The notes under the pieces: model-generated
The model's database searches: none
Told to the model about the DNA's origin: nothing
Seen by the model: the letters and a program-made list of their open reading frames with translations, nothing else
Program-made: the position numbers and the translations under genes
Assembly (NCBI RefSeq): GCF_019393635.1
Contig: NC_057862.1
Location: 677,566,314-677,630,313 of the forward strand
Length of the DNA: 64,000 bases
Reading direction: 5' to 3'
Origin: Dromiciops gliroides
Taxonomy: Eukaryota; Chordata; Mammalia; Microbiotheria; Microbiotheriidae
In this document: piece by piece, positions 11,876 to 22,764 of the stretch
Numbering within the stretch: the stretch's first letter is position 1
Layout of the letters: each line of letters opens with the position of its first letter

Positions 11876-11990
11876 TCTCTCCCTCTCTTTCTCTCTCACT
11901 CTCTTGCTCTCTTGCTCTCTTTTTCTCTTGCTCTCTCTCTTTCTCTCACTCTTCCTCTCCTCTTCTATCCCCCTTTCTCCTCACCACCTT
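11783..11990. repeat. (CT)n microsatellite, imperfect at 3' end
   Basis: A pure CT array runs for about 80 bp (11790-11868), then breaks into CTCTTT- and CTCTTG-bearing variants. The two long Ser/Leu reading frames over it are artefacts of the repeat. Confidence 0.97.
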
Positions 11991-12075
11991 CAGTTGCCAT
12001 TCCCTCCCTTCTTAAACCCCATATCTAGTCAGCCTAATGAAATAATGTTTCACACTTTTAAAAAACTGTGATGGA

Positions 12076-12256
12076 GGGGTGGCTAGGTGGCGCAGTGGAT
12101 AAAGCACCGGCCCTGGATTCAGGAGTACCTGAGTTCTAATCCGGCCTCAGACTCTTGACACTTACTAGCTGTGTGACCCTGGGCAAGTCACTTAACCCCC
12201 ATTACCTCACCAAAAAAAAAAAAAAGAAACAAAAAAACATTTTAATTAAAGAAAAG
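12076..12256 (+). mobile_element. tRNA-derived SINE, short form
   Basis: Perfect 12-bp duplication AACTGTGATGGA at 12064-12075 and 12257-12268. A-rich tail of about 60 bp. Confidence 0.92.
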
Positions 12257-12268
12257 AACTGTGATGGA

Positions 12269-12684
12269 AGACCACCTGCCAATCCAAGTGTCCACACGTT
12301 GATGCTTCTGCATAGCCGTCTGAGAGATGGACTCCAAGGATTCTCCCTCCCAATGATCAGAGCTCTCCACCTGTTCCCAAGAACTGTGGGAACATGAGGT
12401 CTTCCAGATGAGCTCTTTACATAGTCCTAACTCTTTGATGCCTTATCCCCTTACTACACCATGGACTCCTTCGGGGTAGAGATCCTGTCTTATTTAAACT
12501 TATCTCCCTTTACCCAGCAGACCACTCTGTTCAAAGAAAGTGAATATTTGTCCCATTATATGGGCATCATATGTGGGGACACCAAAGTACCTGCTTCATG
12601 GTGGCATGGCTTCTCTCCTTAATATAAACCTCAAAGCCTCAAAATATCCTACCAATATACCCAAGGTGCCCTTCGTACCTTTTG
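12269..12684. other. No recognised gene
   Basis: A weak L2 3'-end-like piece at about 12455-12530 (TTCGGGGTAGAGATCCTGTC). The rest is unassigned. Confidence 0.4.
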
Positions 12685-12917
12685 TCAGTGGATAGAGCAC
12701 TGGGGCTGGGGTCCGGAAGACCTGAGTTTGGATCTGACCTCAGACAGTTACCAACTGGGTGTCTGTGGGCAAGTCATTTAACTCTGTTTGCCTCAGTTTC
12801 TACTTCTGGAAAATTAGCTGGAAAAGGAAATGGCAACCCCCCCCCCTTATCTTTGTCTAGAAAACTCCAAATGGGGTCAGGAAGAGTTAGACACAACTGA
12901 AAAAAATGACTGAACAC
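12685..12917 (+). mobile_element. tRNA-derived SINE, long form, 5'-truncated
   Basis: Starts inside the A-box (CAGTGGATAGAGCACTGGGG) and continues to AATGACTGAACACAAG. Confidence 0.86.
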
Positions 12918-14271
12918 AAGAGTAGAAGTTCTTAACCCGGGGTCCATGAACTTTGTTTTGAAATATATAGATAGAGATAGATAACTGTATTTCAACATAA
13001 CTGGTTTCCTTGGCAACCTGTTGTATTTTATTTCACCACTTGAAGCTATTCTTCTGGAAAGGAGTGCGTAGGTTCACCAGTTTGCAATGGGGTCCATGAC
13101 ACACTAAAGGTTAAGATCTATGACTCTAGAGGAACTTTGCTAGGAAACTAAAGGAAAAAACAAAACACAATGGCTTAGAAAAGCTCGTCCACAGAATGCA
13201 GAAAGAGAGAATTTCCTGTTCCTGAGGACATTCAGGTTGAGACTTCGCCACTCCTTGGGGGAGATGGAAGGGGAATTCCTGTTTGAGTGGGGATTGAACC
13301 AGATGACCTCTGGTGCCCTTCTTAACTCTGAGGTCCTTCGATTCTCCAGGCCTTTGTCCCAAGTTAACTACCATCTGGCCACAAACCTGTTTGGCGGGCA
13401 CAGCCAATGGGGCATAGAGTACCCCTAATCCTATTCACTGCCTCACACCTGCCCGGGAATCCCTGGCTGACAAAGGCACTTCGTCATCGGACCAATGAGA
13501 TTCCCTGCTTGTGTCTCAGGGCATCCTGCTCTGACTTTACAGATCCCGGGGCCTTGGGAGCTCCTGCCTGGACTGATTTCACTGAGGTCTGTTTTTCCCC
13601 AATGCATTGGGCCAGCTTGACCGTTAAAATGGATTCCATCTCTCGGTGAAGTCCAGACTCCTTCGGCTGTGGCTGGAGGCTCAGCTCTGAGCTGCAGATG
13701 GTCTCTCCACAGTCCTGGATCTCATGCCACTGCATGGAGGAGTAGCAGCAGGCCCTCTTCCCTTCCCATCTCGAAGCCTGCAGCCCCTGTTGGACCGCTC
13801 AGTTCCTGTGTCCTGTCTGAAAAGAAGCCCTCCTGGTTCTCTCTCTTCATCTGCAGCTGAGGGCTGGATGCTGAGCCCTGTGACTCAGCTGACCCCTTCT
13901 GGCTCAGGTCACTTGCCCTGCCCACTCCTCCAGGTTCTAATGACTCATCCCTCAAGTGCTCCCCCCTCCACCAAGGGGAGCACCTTCCTCAGAATCCCAT
14001 TCTTCCAGTTTGCAAAGGACAGACATTTGAAACTGATTCTCACAATAACCCACAGATTCCAAGAAGTGTAAGGGGGAGGGGTGGCCCTTTTGTCCAAGGG
14101 TCTACGGTTTTTGCTTCTATTGAAAGCTCTTTTGAAGTTACTGGGCAAGTCCCTTTAGTCTTTTGGAGATCACCAGCTGTTCTATAAGGTTTCTTCTGGC
14201 TCTCTTCTTTTCCCCTCAAGTACCCCCAGCTCTAATGGTCCCTGTCCTGTAGGCTAGGGGCTGGATGTTGG
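12918..14271. other. Gene-free stretch
   Basis: Several overlapping open frames occur on both strands at 13400-14150, but none shows a recognisable domain, splice structure or preferred frame. No repeat family was identified. Confidence 0.45.
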
Positions 14272-14722
14272 TGTTGCTGCTCAGTCCTTTCAGTCCCATC
14301 TGACTCTTTGTGACCCCATTTGGGGTTTTCTTGGCAAAGATACTGGACTAGGGGGCAGCTAGGTGGCCCAGTGGATAGAGCACTGGCCCTGGATTCAGGA
14401 GGACCTGAGTTCAAATCCAGCCTCAGACATTTGACACTTACTAGCTGTGTGACCCTGGGCAAGTCACTTAACCCTCATTGCCCCACAAAACAAAACAAAA
14501 CAAAACAAAACAAAACAAGCAAACAAACAAAAATACCAGATACTGGAGTGATTTGCCATTTCCTTCCCCAGCCCATTTTACAGATGAAGAAACTGAGGCA
14601 AACAAGGTTAAGTGATTTGTCCAAGGTCACTCAACTAGTAACTGTCTGAGGCTGGATTTTAACTCAGGTCTTCCTGACTCCAGGCCAGGCGCTCTGTGCA
14701 CTCTGGTGCCACCTAGCTGCCA
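14272..14722 (-). mobile_element. tRNA-derived SINE, long form, split by a second SINE
   Basis: The left part (14272-14347) carries GACTCTTTGTGACCCCATTT and the right part (14548-14722) carries TTTGCCATTTCCTTCCCCAG through CACCTAGCTGCC. A sense-strand short SINE occupies the gap. Confidence 0.9.
14348..14537 (+). mobile_element. tRNA-derived SINE, short form, nested
   Basis: Perfect 10-bp target duplication AGATACTGGA at 14338-14347 and 14538-14547. The tail is (CAAAA)n. Being inside another copy, it is the younger insertion. Confidence 0.94.
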
Positions 14723-16260
14723 CTAACTCAAACAAGCTGTGTTCTAAAGACCCCTCCCAGTTCAGATACTCTTTGGTTCTGGTTCCAATCTGTGCTGTCT
14801 TTTGGGATGGGCCTGTAAATTCCCCCCCCCCCATCCCAGGCTGGCTAATATACAACAAGTTTTCATTTATCCCAAACTCCCTGAGATATTACTAGGACCC
14901 CTTCCATCTAAGCCTATAAAGACTGGTGTTCTCCATTCTTTACTGATCTCTCTATCTCTCCTCTCTCCTCTTTGTCTCTCTGTCCATCTGTGTGTGTGGC
15001 TGAGTGGGTGTTTCCCCTCTTCCTCCTGTCTGCTTTTGGCTTTCTTTTTTCTTCCTCCCGTTGAGATGCTGCTTTTTCTCCTTTCCCAGAAGTCTTCTTC
15101 GTGCCCTTATGTCTATATAAGGGCACATGCTGTCTCTGTCTCTCTGTCTCTCTCCCCTGCCTACCCCACACACACACACTGGAGAGCCATGTATCTCATT
15201 CCTAGGGGACTTGGAAGCCACCAGTTATGTTGAAGGTGATAGACTGGGCTCTGCACTGTGGCGCCCAGGCTCTGGGCTAGAGGGACAAGAGCCATCAAGT
15301 CTCCCATCCCATAAACACCTCTGTCTTGCCAGATGCTGATGTGAATGAGAGCAGCTGTGGACCATGGCAGGGCGCTAGGCATGCCAGTAGCTGGAAGTGC
15401 CCTATGCTGACCAAGGGACTCCACTGAACACGTCTTGTGGCTCGGGCTTCCCATCTTCAGGAGTAGGAAGAAACTCTGGAGTAGGAAATCACCAACAAAT
15501 TTAGAGACAGGTTAGGCACTTTTCTACACAGTGTAGTTTGAGGTCCTCCTGCCCAAATACATCCTCTCCCTCTCTGTCACCACGCCTGGAATTCTGCCAT
15601 TCATACTATATTCCTCCAGGTTCAAAATCACCTGCTCATTTATTCCCAAAGCATTCAACACTCATCAGGTGCCAGGCATCACAGTGTACTAGATGGAGAC
15701 TCCAGGAGAAATGGGTTCAAGTCCCACTCTGACATGAACTGCCTGTAAGACTCGGGATACATTATTTAAACTTTCAGTGCTCTGGACAACTCTCTGAGAC
15801 TCTAGATTGATGAGAAAGTGCCAACCTGCACTTGGAAAGTGAACTTCTTCAGTCAGGAGTTCCTTATACCAAAGAAATTAAAAGCCAGGACTCTGCCCCT
15901 GGAACCATCTTGGGCTCTAATGAGTCAGCTTTGGCCCTGTCTTGTCCAGATTCAAGCCATGCTTCATAGGTATCTTCCCAATTTGCCATCAGGAGTGTAG
16001 CACCCCCTCTAGCTCTCCTTTATGGCTAGTCTTCCCCCATTAGGGTGTAACCTCCCTGAGGGCAAGGAATCTGTCACTTTACATAGGAGGAAACTGAGGC
16101 CAGAGACATGAAGAGGCATTATAATTTAACTTGTTGGTTCATAGTTGTACAGGATGACATATCCAGCCAGTGGTCATCCACCTTAATAACAGCAGTCCCT
16201 AATAAATGCTCACTCTAGGGCTTTATAAAGCCCTTAGCACAGTGAGGGGCATTTAGTAGG
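14723..16260. other. Gene-free stretch
   Basis: Contains a CT-rich interval at 14944-15160, a short (CA)n at 15168-15179 and a weak MIR-like piece at about 15650-15780. No exon was supported. Confidence 0.45.
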
Positions 16261-16421
16261 TAATATATAAATGTTAGATGCTGCTGCTGCTACTGCTACT
16301 AACTACATTGTCATCATCATCATCATAGTAGTAAAGTGCTACATAAATATTAGCTGCTGCTACTATTAGGAGTAGTAAGTGCTATATAAGTATCAACTGC
16401 TACTACTACTAATTATTACTA
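16261..16421 (+). repeat. Diverged edge of the TAC array
   Basis: Degenerate versions of the array unit (CTATATAAGTATCAACTGC and ACATAAATATTAGCTGCTG) precede the regular array, suggesting where it was seeded. The text resembles a MIR core segment. Confidence 0.6.
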
Positions 16422-16520
16422 CTAGTAAGCACTATATAAATGGCATCTGCTACTCCTATTACTACCAAGCTTTATATAAATGCAGCTGCTACTACTACTT
16501 ACTCCTCCTCTACCTTCTAT

Positions 16521-16579
<59 letters not shown>

Positions 16580-16686
16580 TTACCATACTAGTAAGCACTA
16601 TATAAATGGCATCTGCTACTCCTATTACTAGTAAGCTTTATATAAATGCAGCTGCTACTACTACTTACTCCTCCTCTACCTTCTAT

Positions 16687-16739
<53 letters not shown>

Positions 16740-16846
16740 TTACCATACTAGTAAGCACTATATAAATGGCATCTGCTACTCCTATTACTAGTAAGCTTTA
16801 TATAAATGCAGCTGCTACTACTACTTACTCCTCCTCTACCTTCTAT

Positions 16847-16899
<53 letters not shown>

Positions 16900-17006
16900 T
16901 TACCACACTAGTAAGCACTATATAAATGGTATCTGCTACTTCTATTACTAGTAAGCTTTATATAAATGCAGCTGCTACTACTACTTACTCTTCCTCTACC
17001 TTCTAT

Positions 17007-17038
<32 letters not shown>

Positions 17039-17399
17039 TTACCACACTAGTAAGCACTATATAAATGGCATCTGCTACTCCTATTACTAGTAAGCTTTAT
17101 ATAAATGCAGCTGCTACTACTACTTACTCTTCCTCTACCTTCTATTACTACTACTACTACTATTACCACACTAGTAAGCACTATATAAATGGCATCTGCT
17201 ACTCCTATTACTACCAAGCTTTATATAGATGCAGCTGCTACTACTACTTACTCCTCCTCTACCTTCTATTACTACTACTACTACTACTACTACTATTACC
17301 ACACTAGTAAGCACTATATAAATGGCATCTGCTACTCCTATTACTAGTAAGCTTTATATAGATGCAGCTGCTACTACTTACTCCTCCTCTACCTTCTAT

Positions 17400-17440
<41 letters not shown>

Positions 17441-17870
17441 TTACAACACTAGTAAGCACTATATAAATGGCATCTGCTACTCCTATTAATAGTAAGCTTT
17501 ATATAGATGCAGCTGCTACTACTACTTACTCCTCCTCTACCTTCTATTACTACTACTACTACTACTACTATTACCACACTAGTAAGCACTATATAAATGG
17601 CATCTGCTACTCCTATTACTAGTAAGCTTTATATAAATGCAGCTGCTACTACTACTTACTCCTCCTCTACCTTCTATTACTACTACTACTACTACTACTA
17701 CTACTATTACCACACTAGTAAGCACTATATAAATGGCATCTGCTACTCCTATTAATAGTAAGCTTTATATAGATGCAGCTGCTACTACTACTTACTCCTC
17801 CTCTACCTTCTATTACTACTACTACTACTACTACTACTACTATTACCACACTAGTAAGCACTATATAAAT
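16422..17870. repeat. Minisatellite of about ten units, each with a nested (TAC)n tract
   Basis: The start motif CTAGTAAGC recurs at 16422, 16588, 16748, 16908, 17047, 17171, 17304, 17449, 17579, 17715 and 17851. Spacings are 166, 160, 160, 139, 124, 133, 145, 130, 136 and 136 bp. Each unit has a fixed part (ATATAAATGGCATCTGC, GCAGCTGCTAC, CTCCTCTACCTTC) and a (TAC)n of variable length. Every spacing is 1 modulo 3, so almost all length change comes from whole TAC triplets. The polytyrosine reading frames here are repeat artefacts. Confidence 0.97.
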
Positions 17871-17904
17871 CTTAGTTGCTGCTATATAAATGCTATTATT
17901 TTCC

Positions 17905-18240
17905 AGTCAAGCCAAGAAACATCTACTAAGCACTTACTATGTGTCGGGACCTGTGCTAAGTGCTGGGGAAACATATAGAAGTAAGAAGACAATCCCTACC
18001 CACCAAGGAGAAGGGGGATAACAGGGCAGAGGGATCTTGCAGGGCAACAAGTCAGCTGAGGGAATCATGGTGATAGGCATGAAGGAGAGGAATGAAGGAT
18101 TCTAAGAACCATCCATTCCAGGCACTGTGCTGGGCACTGCTGATAGAGACCAAAGCAAACAGTCCCCACACAAGGAGCTTCCATTCTGATGGGGAAAACA
18201 AGGTGTACTCATATAAGAAATTACAAAACATAATTTAAGG
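17905..18240 (+). mobile_element. Old MIR/L2-like repeat pair
   Basis: Contains AAGCACTTACTATGTGTCGG and CTGTGCTAAGTGCTGGGGAA, and a second similar piece at about 18115-18200 (AGGCACTGTGCTGGGCACTG). Confidence 0.5.
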
Positions 18241-18309
18241 GGGCACTAGACATTGAGGGGATCAATGGGAACTTCATGAGTTGTCTAAGTTGCTCTTTGA
18301 AGGAAACTG

Positions 18310-18470
18310 GGAATTCTAAGAGTCTAAGGTGAGGAGAGAGCATATTTCAAACATGGGGGGGGGGTCATTGCAGCCTATGCAAAGGCAAGGTGGTGGGTGC
18401 TGGAATGTCAGGTAGGAGGAACAGCTAGCAGACCAGTTCTGCTGGAAGTTGGAGTAAGTAAAGATGCCAA
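18310..18470 (+). repeat. Unnamed old repeat, copy 2
   Basis: CTATGCAAAGGCAAGGTGGT followed by GCTAGCAGACCAGTTCTGCT parallels 2840-3030 and 21810-22010. Confidence 0.45.
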
Positions 18471-18609
18471 TTCCCCTAAGGGAGAATACCTTCAGTCAGT
18501 CCTTAGTATGAGTTTATCAGAAACTTTCTTATTGAAGTATTATACAAGAGCATTGAGTCTAAGGAGGGGATAAGGAAGAAGGAAAAAGGCAATGTGTGAG
18601 CATGAAGCT

Positions 18610-18956
18610 CTAGAATGGGAGGAGGAAGAGGGAAGGAGGAGGAGAGAAAAGAGGAAAAGGAGGAAGGGAAAGGAGAAGGAGGAAGGAAGGAAGAAGAGGG
18701 AGTAGGGGGAGGGAGAAGAAGGAAAAAGGAGAAGAAAGGGAGAAGGCAGGAAGACAAGGGGGAAAGGAGGGAGGAGGAGGGAGGAGGAGGGAGGAGGAGA
18801 GGAAAGAGGAAAAGGAGGAAGGGAGAGGAGAAGGGGGAAGGAAGGAAGAAGAGGGAGGAGGGGGAGGGAGAAGAAGGAAAAAGGAGGAGAAAGAGGGAGG
18901 AGGAGGCAGGAAGAGAAGAGGGAAAGGAGGGAGGAGGAGGGAGGGGGAGGAGTACC
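18610..18956 (+). repeat. Purine (GGA/GAA) tract with 155-bp tandem duplication
   Basis: Almost no pyrimidines occur over about 345 bp. The segment from 18641 (GGAGAGAAAAGAGGAAAAGG) recurs 155 bp later from 18796 (GGAGAGGAAAGAGGAAAAGG) and stays alignable through CAGGAAGA-type sequence. The proline/serine-rich minus-strand frames are artefacts. Confidence 0.93.
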
Positions 18957-19273
18957 TAAGGAGATGTCCTGGGGGGCAGTTAAGGAGACACAAACTTCGC
19001 AGCCACCACCATCTTGTTCAGTCCCAATGGGCTTGATGACAGAGCTGGGCATGGACTAGTAGGGGACCCAGACAGGGTGTCTCCTGAGCCAGGAGCCAGG
19101 TTCTGCTGCTGCAGGAATCACAGGCCAACTCCCAGCTTACTCCCATCTGTCTCACAAACAAACCAGTGCGTGATCTCTTCCTCCTTCCTCTCCCCAACCT
19201 TGCTTCTGATTTTGCCCTCTGGAGCCAAATAAGGCTAATCCTTCCCCCACCTGACTGACCCTTAGATACTTGA

Positions 19274-19456
19274 TTTTGGTTTTGGGTTTGGTTTGGTTTG
19301 GTTTGGTGTATTGCAGGGCAATAAAGGTTAAGCAACTTGCCCAGGGTCACAGAGTTAGTAAGTGTCAAGTATCTGAGGTCGAATTTGAACTCAGGTCCTC
19401 CTGAATCTAGGGCTGGTGCCTTATCCACTGTGCCAACTAGCTGCCTCCTGCCCCTC
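19274..19456 (-). mobile_element. tRNA-derived SINE, short form
   Basis: Perfect 10-bp duplication AGATACTTGA at 19264-19273 and 19457-19466. It interrupts the L3/CR1 element whose main part follows. Confidence 0.92.
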
Positions 19457-19689
19457 AGATACTTGAAAACAACTATCATATACCCTGAGTCTTCTCTTCT
19501 CCAGGCTAAACATCTCCACTTCCTTCCAAATGATCCTCATATGTTTTGGATTTCAAGATTCATCCTGGTTGCTTTCTTTCCCCCTTATCAATGTCCTTCT
19601 CAAAATGCAGTACCCAGAACTGAATACTTCATATGAGGTCCTGGTCAGGATTGAGTACAATGGGACTATCACCTCCCTATTGCTAGAAG

Positions 19690-19750
19690 CTCTGGTGGGG
19701 GTGGGGGTGGGGGGTGAGTACGGGGGAGTGGGCACGGGGGGGGGGGGACA
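19690..19750 (+). repeat. G-rich run
   Basis: Repeated GGGGGT and a run of at least 12 G near 19737-19748, enough G-tracts for a quadruplex on the plus strand. Confidence 0.8.
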
Positions 19751-20132
19751 ACCTTAGATCTCATCAGGGACTTTTGGCTGCTGCTGTGGAACTTGTGGTA
19801 CACTAAGACTCTCAGAATTTTTCAGAACAACTGCTACTTCCTCTTCCATCTTGTCCTTGTGAAGTTGATATTTTTTGTACCCATTGGTAAGTTTAGATTT
19901 GTCCCTCTTGAATTTTATCTTACTAGATTTGGGTCCAATGATCTAGCCCATAAAGATCTTTCTAAAGCCTGACTCTGTCTACCAGTGTGTTAGCTATCTC
20001 TTCCAACTTTTATGAGCATGTCATCAATACTTTTATCCAAACCATTGATAAAAATCCTAAATAGCACAGGGCCAAGCAGAGATCCCTATGGTACTCTACT
20101 AGAGACCCCCTGACATACTGACATGGAACCAT

Positions 20133-20353
20133 TATTGTTCTTTCATTTCAGTCATGTTCAACTCTTTGTGGCCCCATTTGGAATTTTTTTGGCAAAGATA
20201 TTGGAATGGTTTTCCATTTCCTTCTCCAGCTCATTTAACAGATAAGGAAACTGAAATAAATAGAGCCCAGGGTCAGATAGCTAGTAAGTGTCTGAGGCAG
20301 GCCTTCCTGATTCCAGGTCTAGCACTCTATCCACTATGTCACCTAGCTGCCCA
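20133..20353 (-). mobile_element. tRNA-derived SINE, long form
   Basis: Left part has TTTGTGGCCCCATTTGGAAT and the right end is CACCTAGCTGCCC. Inserted in the L3/CR1 remnant. Confidence 0.87.
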
Positions 20354-21609
20354 TTGAACTATTAATGACTATTTTTAAAGTCAAGTCTTTCAAATCATCT
20401 TGAATCCATCTATCTGTTCCATATCATCCATCTTTTCCACAGAAATTGTAAATTTTATTGAAAACTTTGCTAAAATCTAGGTAAATTGTGTCCATAGCAT
20501 TCCCTTCATCTACTACTTTAGTAGTCCTGTGAAATAAAAGAAATGAGGTTAGTCTGGCATGACCTGCTCTGGATGAAGCTTGGCTGGCTCTTTGTCATCG
20601 CTGCTTCACTTTTCAGGTATTCACCAACCATTTCTTTAATGATATGGTCTAGAATTTTCCCAGCAATTGGGAAAGGTCGAGTTCACTGACCTAGATCCCT
20701 ACAGACTCTTCTCTTCCTCTTTTAAAAAATCAGAACAACATTGGCCCTTCTATAATCTTATGGTCCTCATTTTCCATGATGTTTCAAGGGTCACTGATAG
20801 GAGCTCACATCTTCCATTTCTTTCAGGACCATTTAACTCATCTCAGACAGGTGACTTGAATTCATCAAGGGCTCCTAGGTGTCCCTTCCTATCACTTTAC
20901 ATCTTTAAGGTATCAACTCCCTGTTAGTCACTTTTGTTCTGTTGATTACAGTGCAAAGGTCATCATCCTTGGCTGAGAAAATAGAAACAAGTCCAGAATT
21001 GTGAAGCTCTGCCTTTGTTCTCATCATCCCATCTACCTTTTCCTCTCAGTAGAGCCAAAAGAATTCCTTTTGTTTGTGCTTGGCTTCTCTTACTAGCTTC
21101 GGCTCATTTCAGCTTTGGTGTCCCAGGCAATATTTTTATAGGACGATGCCATGCTCTTATATTCATCCCTTCAGACCTCACCTTATTCCTACTTTCCATG
21201 CACTGCATTTTAAAGTCTAAGTTGGTTGGTGAGTTCCCTGTGCATCCACATTGCTTTCTTCAAATCCCACATTTCCTCCTTATTGGAATTGTTTCATTTT
21301 GTGTCTCTAGAATTTCATTCTTGAGCATCCCTCCTCAAATGAATTCCCCTGAAACATTTTACCCCATGAAATTTCCTCTGAATTTTTAAAAATTTGCTTT
21401 CCAAAAATCTAGAGTGGATTTCAGACCTAGATTTCCTCTCCTCTATCACAAACTCTAAGATGAATTGATAATGTCTCCCACCAAAAGTTTTCTTCCTGCT
21501 AATGAGAAACAGACCCAAAACTGAATTTCCTTTTGTTGGTTCCTCCATCTTTTGAAGGATGAAATCACTAAGGAAAGTCAAGAAGTTGTAGACAGAGATT
21601 GACAAAGTC

Positions 21610-21785
21610 ATAGAGACAGGGGAAGGAGAGACACAGAGAGAGAGAGACAAAGACAGAAACAGAGAGGGAGAGAGAGGGAGGGAGATAGAGGCAGAAACAG
21701 AGAGATTGAGACAGAGAGGGAGACAGAGACAGAGATGAAGGGAGAGAGAGAAAAAAGAGAGGGGGAGAGAGACAAGAGGGGGGAG
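21610..21785. repeat. GAGA-rich low-complexity tract
   Basis: Mixed (GAGACA)n and (GA)n. Confidence 0.85.
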
Positions 21786-21809
21786 TCACCACCCTCTCTG
21801 TAATTTCAA

Positions 21810-22010
21810 GTGATGAAAGAGAATATTCCAAATATGTGGGAGCAGTCTGTGCAAAGGTGTGGAGGTGGTAGATGAAATATCATGTACCAACAAACAATAG
21901 CAAGTAGACCAGTCTGGCCAGAAGGAAGAACACTTAAGGAGGAGGAAGAATGTGAGGCCAATCTGGGAAGAAAGGTTGGAGCCAAATTATGGCATAGAAA
22001 GCACTTTACA
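21810..22010 (+). repeat. Unnamed old repeat, copy 3
   Basis: GTCTGTGCAAAGGTGTGGAG followed by TAGCAAGTAGACCAGTCTGG parallels the copies at 2840-3030 and 18310-18470. Confidence 0.45.
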
Positions 22011-22585
22011 AAGCTTATGGTATTACATAAACATCAGCTCTTGTCATAACACCAGAGGGTTGGGCCATGATGACTCCATGTCACAGGTTACCCACAGCAA
22101 CAATCTTGAAAACACTTTCTGAGCCCTTCCTCTCTTGTGTCAGGAAGGTCTGGGTCAGGGGGTCAGAGGATCCTAGACTGAGAGCTAAATGGAAATTCAT
22201 CCAAATTAACTCCTTCATGTCATAGATGAGAAAACCGAGACCCTGAGAGTTCACATATCTGAAACTGGAAAAGACCCCAGAAGTCTTCTAGTCCAACCAC
22301 TCACCATTTTGTCAATGAAGACACTGGGGTCATAGAGCTATGGTGAGAAGGGAGTCCAGAGTCCATCTAATCTCACCCCTTTATTTGACAAAACAGGAAA
22401 CTGAGATCCAGGAGTTGTAGTGATTTTCTGAAGGACTCACAGCTGGTAAGCATTCTGATTCCAGAAAGGATTGCTCAATCTTTTCTGAAAGTAGGGGCTG
22501 AGTTCTCTTCAGTATAAGAAACTCCCAATAAAAGAGTTCTCTCTATCACTATAAGTGGACACTTATGTTGTAGCTCATAGTCTTC
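22011..22585. other. Gene-free stretch with MIR/L3 ends
   Basis: About 22190-22460 contains two overlapping old fragments of the GATGAGAAAACCGAGACCCT type. The rest is unassigned. Confidence 0.45.
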
Positions 22586-22598
22586 AAGAATCATGTGG

Positions 22599-22751
22599 TG
22601 GGGCAGCCAGATGGCGCAGTGGATAGAACCCCGGCCCTGGAGTCAGGAGTACCTGAGTTCAAATCCGGCCTCAGACACTTAACACTTACTAGCTGCGTGA
22701 CCCTGGGCAAGTCACTTAACCCCAATTGCCTCACTAAAAACAAAATAAAGA
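22599..22751 (+). mobile_element. tRNA-derived SINE, short form
   Basis: Perfect 13-bp duplication AAGAATCATGTGG at 22586-22598 and 22752-22764. It belongs to the CCCAATTGCCTCACTAAAAA subfamily. Confidence 0.94.
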
Positions 22752-22764
22752 AAGAATCATGTGG

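Larger units (their letters stand above)
19467..21600 (-). mobile_element. L3/CR1-like LINE, antisense, decayed reverse transcriptase
   Basis: Minus-strand translation gives GNAMDTIYLDFSKVF near 20505-20460 (CR1 'YLDFSKAFDTV') and, near 20100-20041, SRVP*GSLLGPVLFRIFING, the CR1 'GVPQGSVLGPVLF' motif with its Gln codon now TAG. LDKSIDDML follows, where CR1 elements have LDEGIE. Text at 20870-21600 resembles the reverse complement of the region upstream of the reverse transcriptase. A SINE interrupts at 20133-20353. Confidence 0.85.

Noticed and set aside
11668..12028. Overlapping Ser/Leu-rich open frames
   Set aside because: Encoded by the (CT)n microsatellite; composition only.
14348..14420. 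tRNA-like A and B boxes
   Set aside because: These belong to SINE heads. The sequences do not keep a full cloverleaf or CCA-adjacent acceptor pairing, so no tRNA gene is called.
16422..17870. CRISPR-like regular spacing
   Set aside because: This is a eukaryotic minisatellite with near-identical units and variable TAC tracts, without unique spacers or cas genes.
16440..17978. Polytyrosine and polyleucine reading frames
   Set aside because: Direct result of the (TAC)n array in different frames; no start context, splice sites or domain support.
18540..19052. 170-residue Pro/Ser-rich minus-strand frame
   Set aside because: Lies over the purine tract and changes frame freely; low complexity only.
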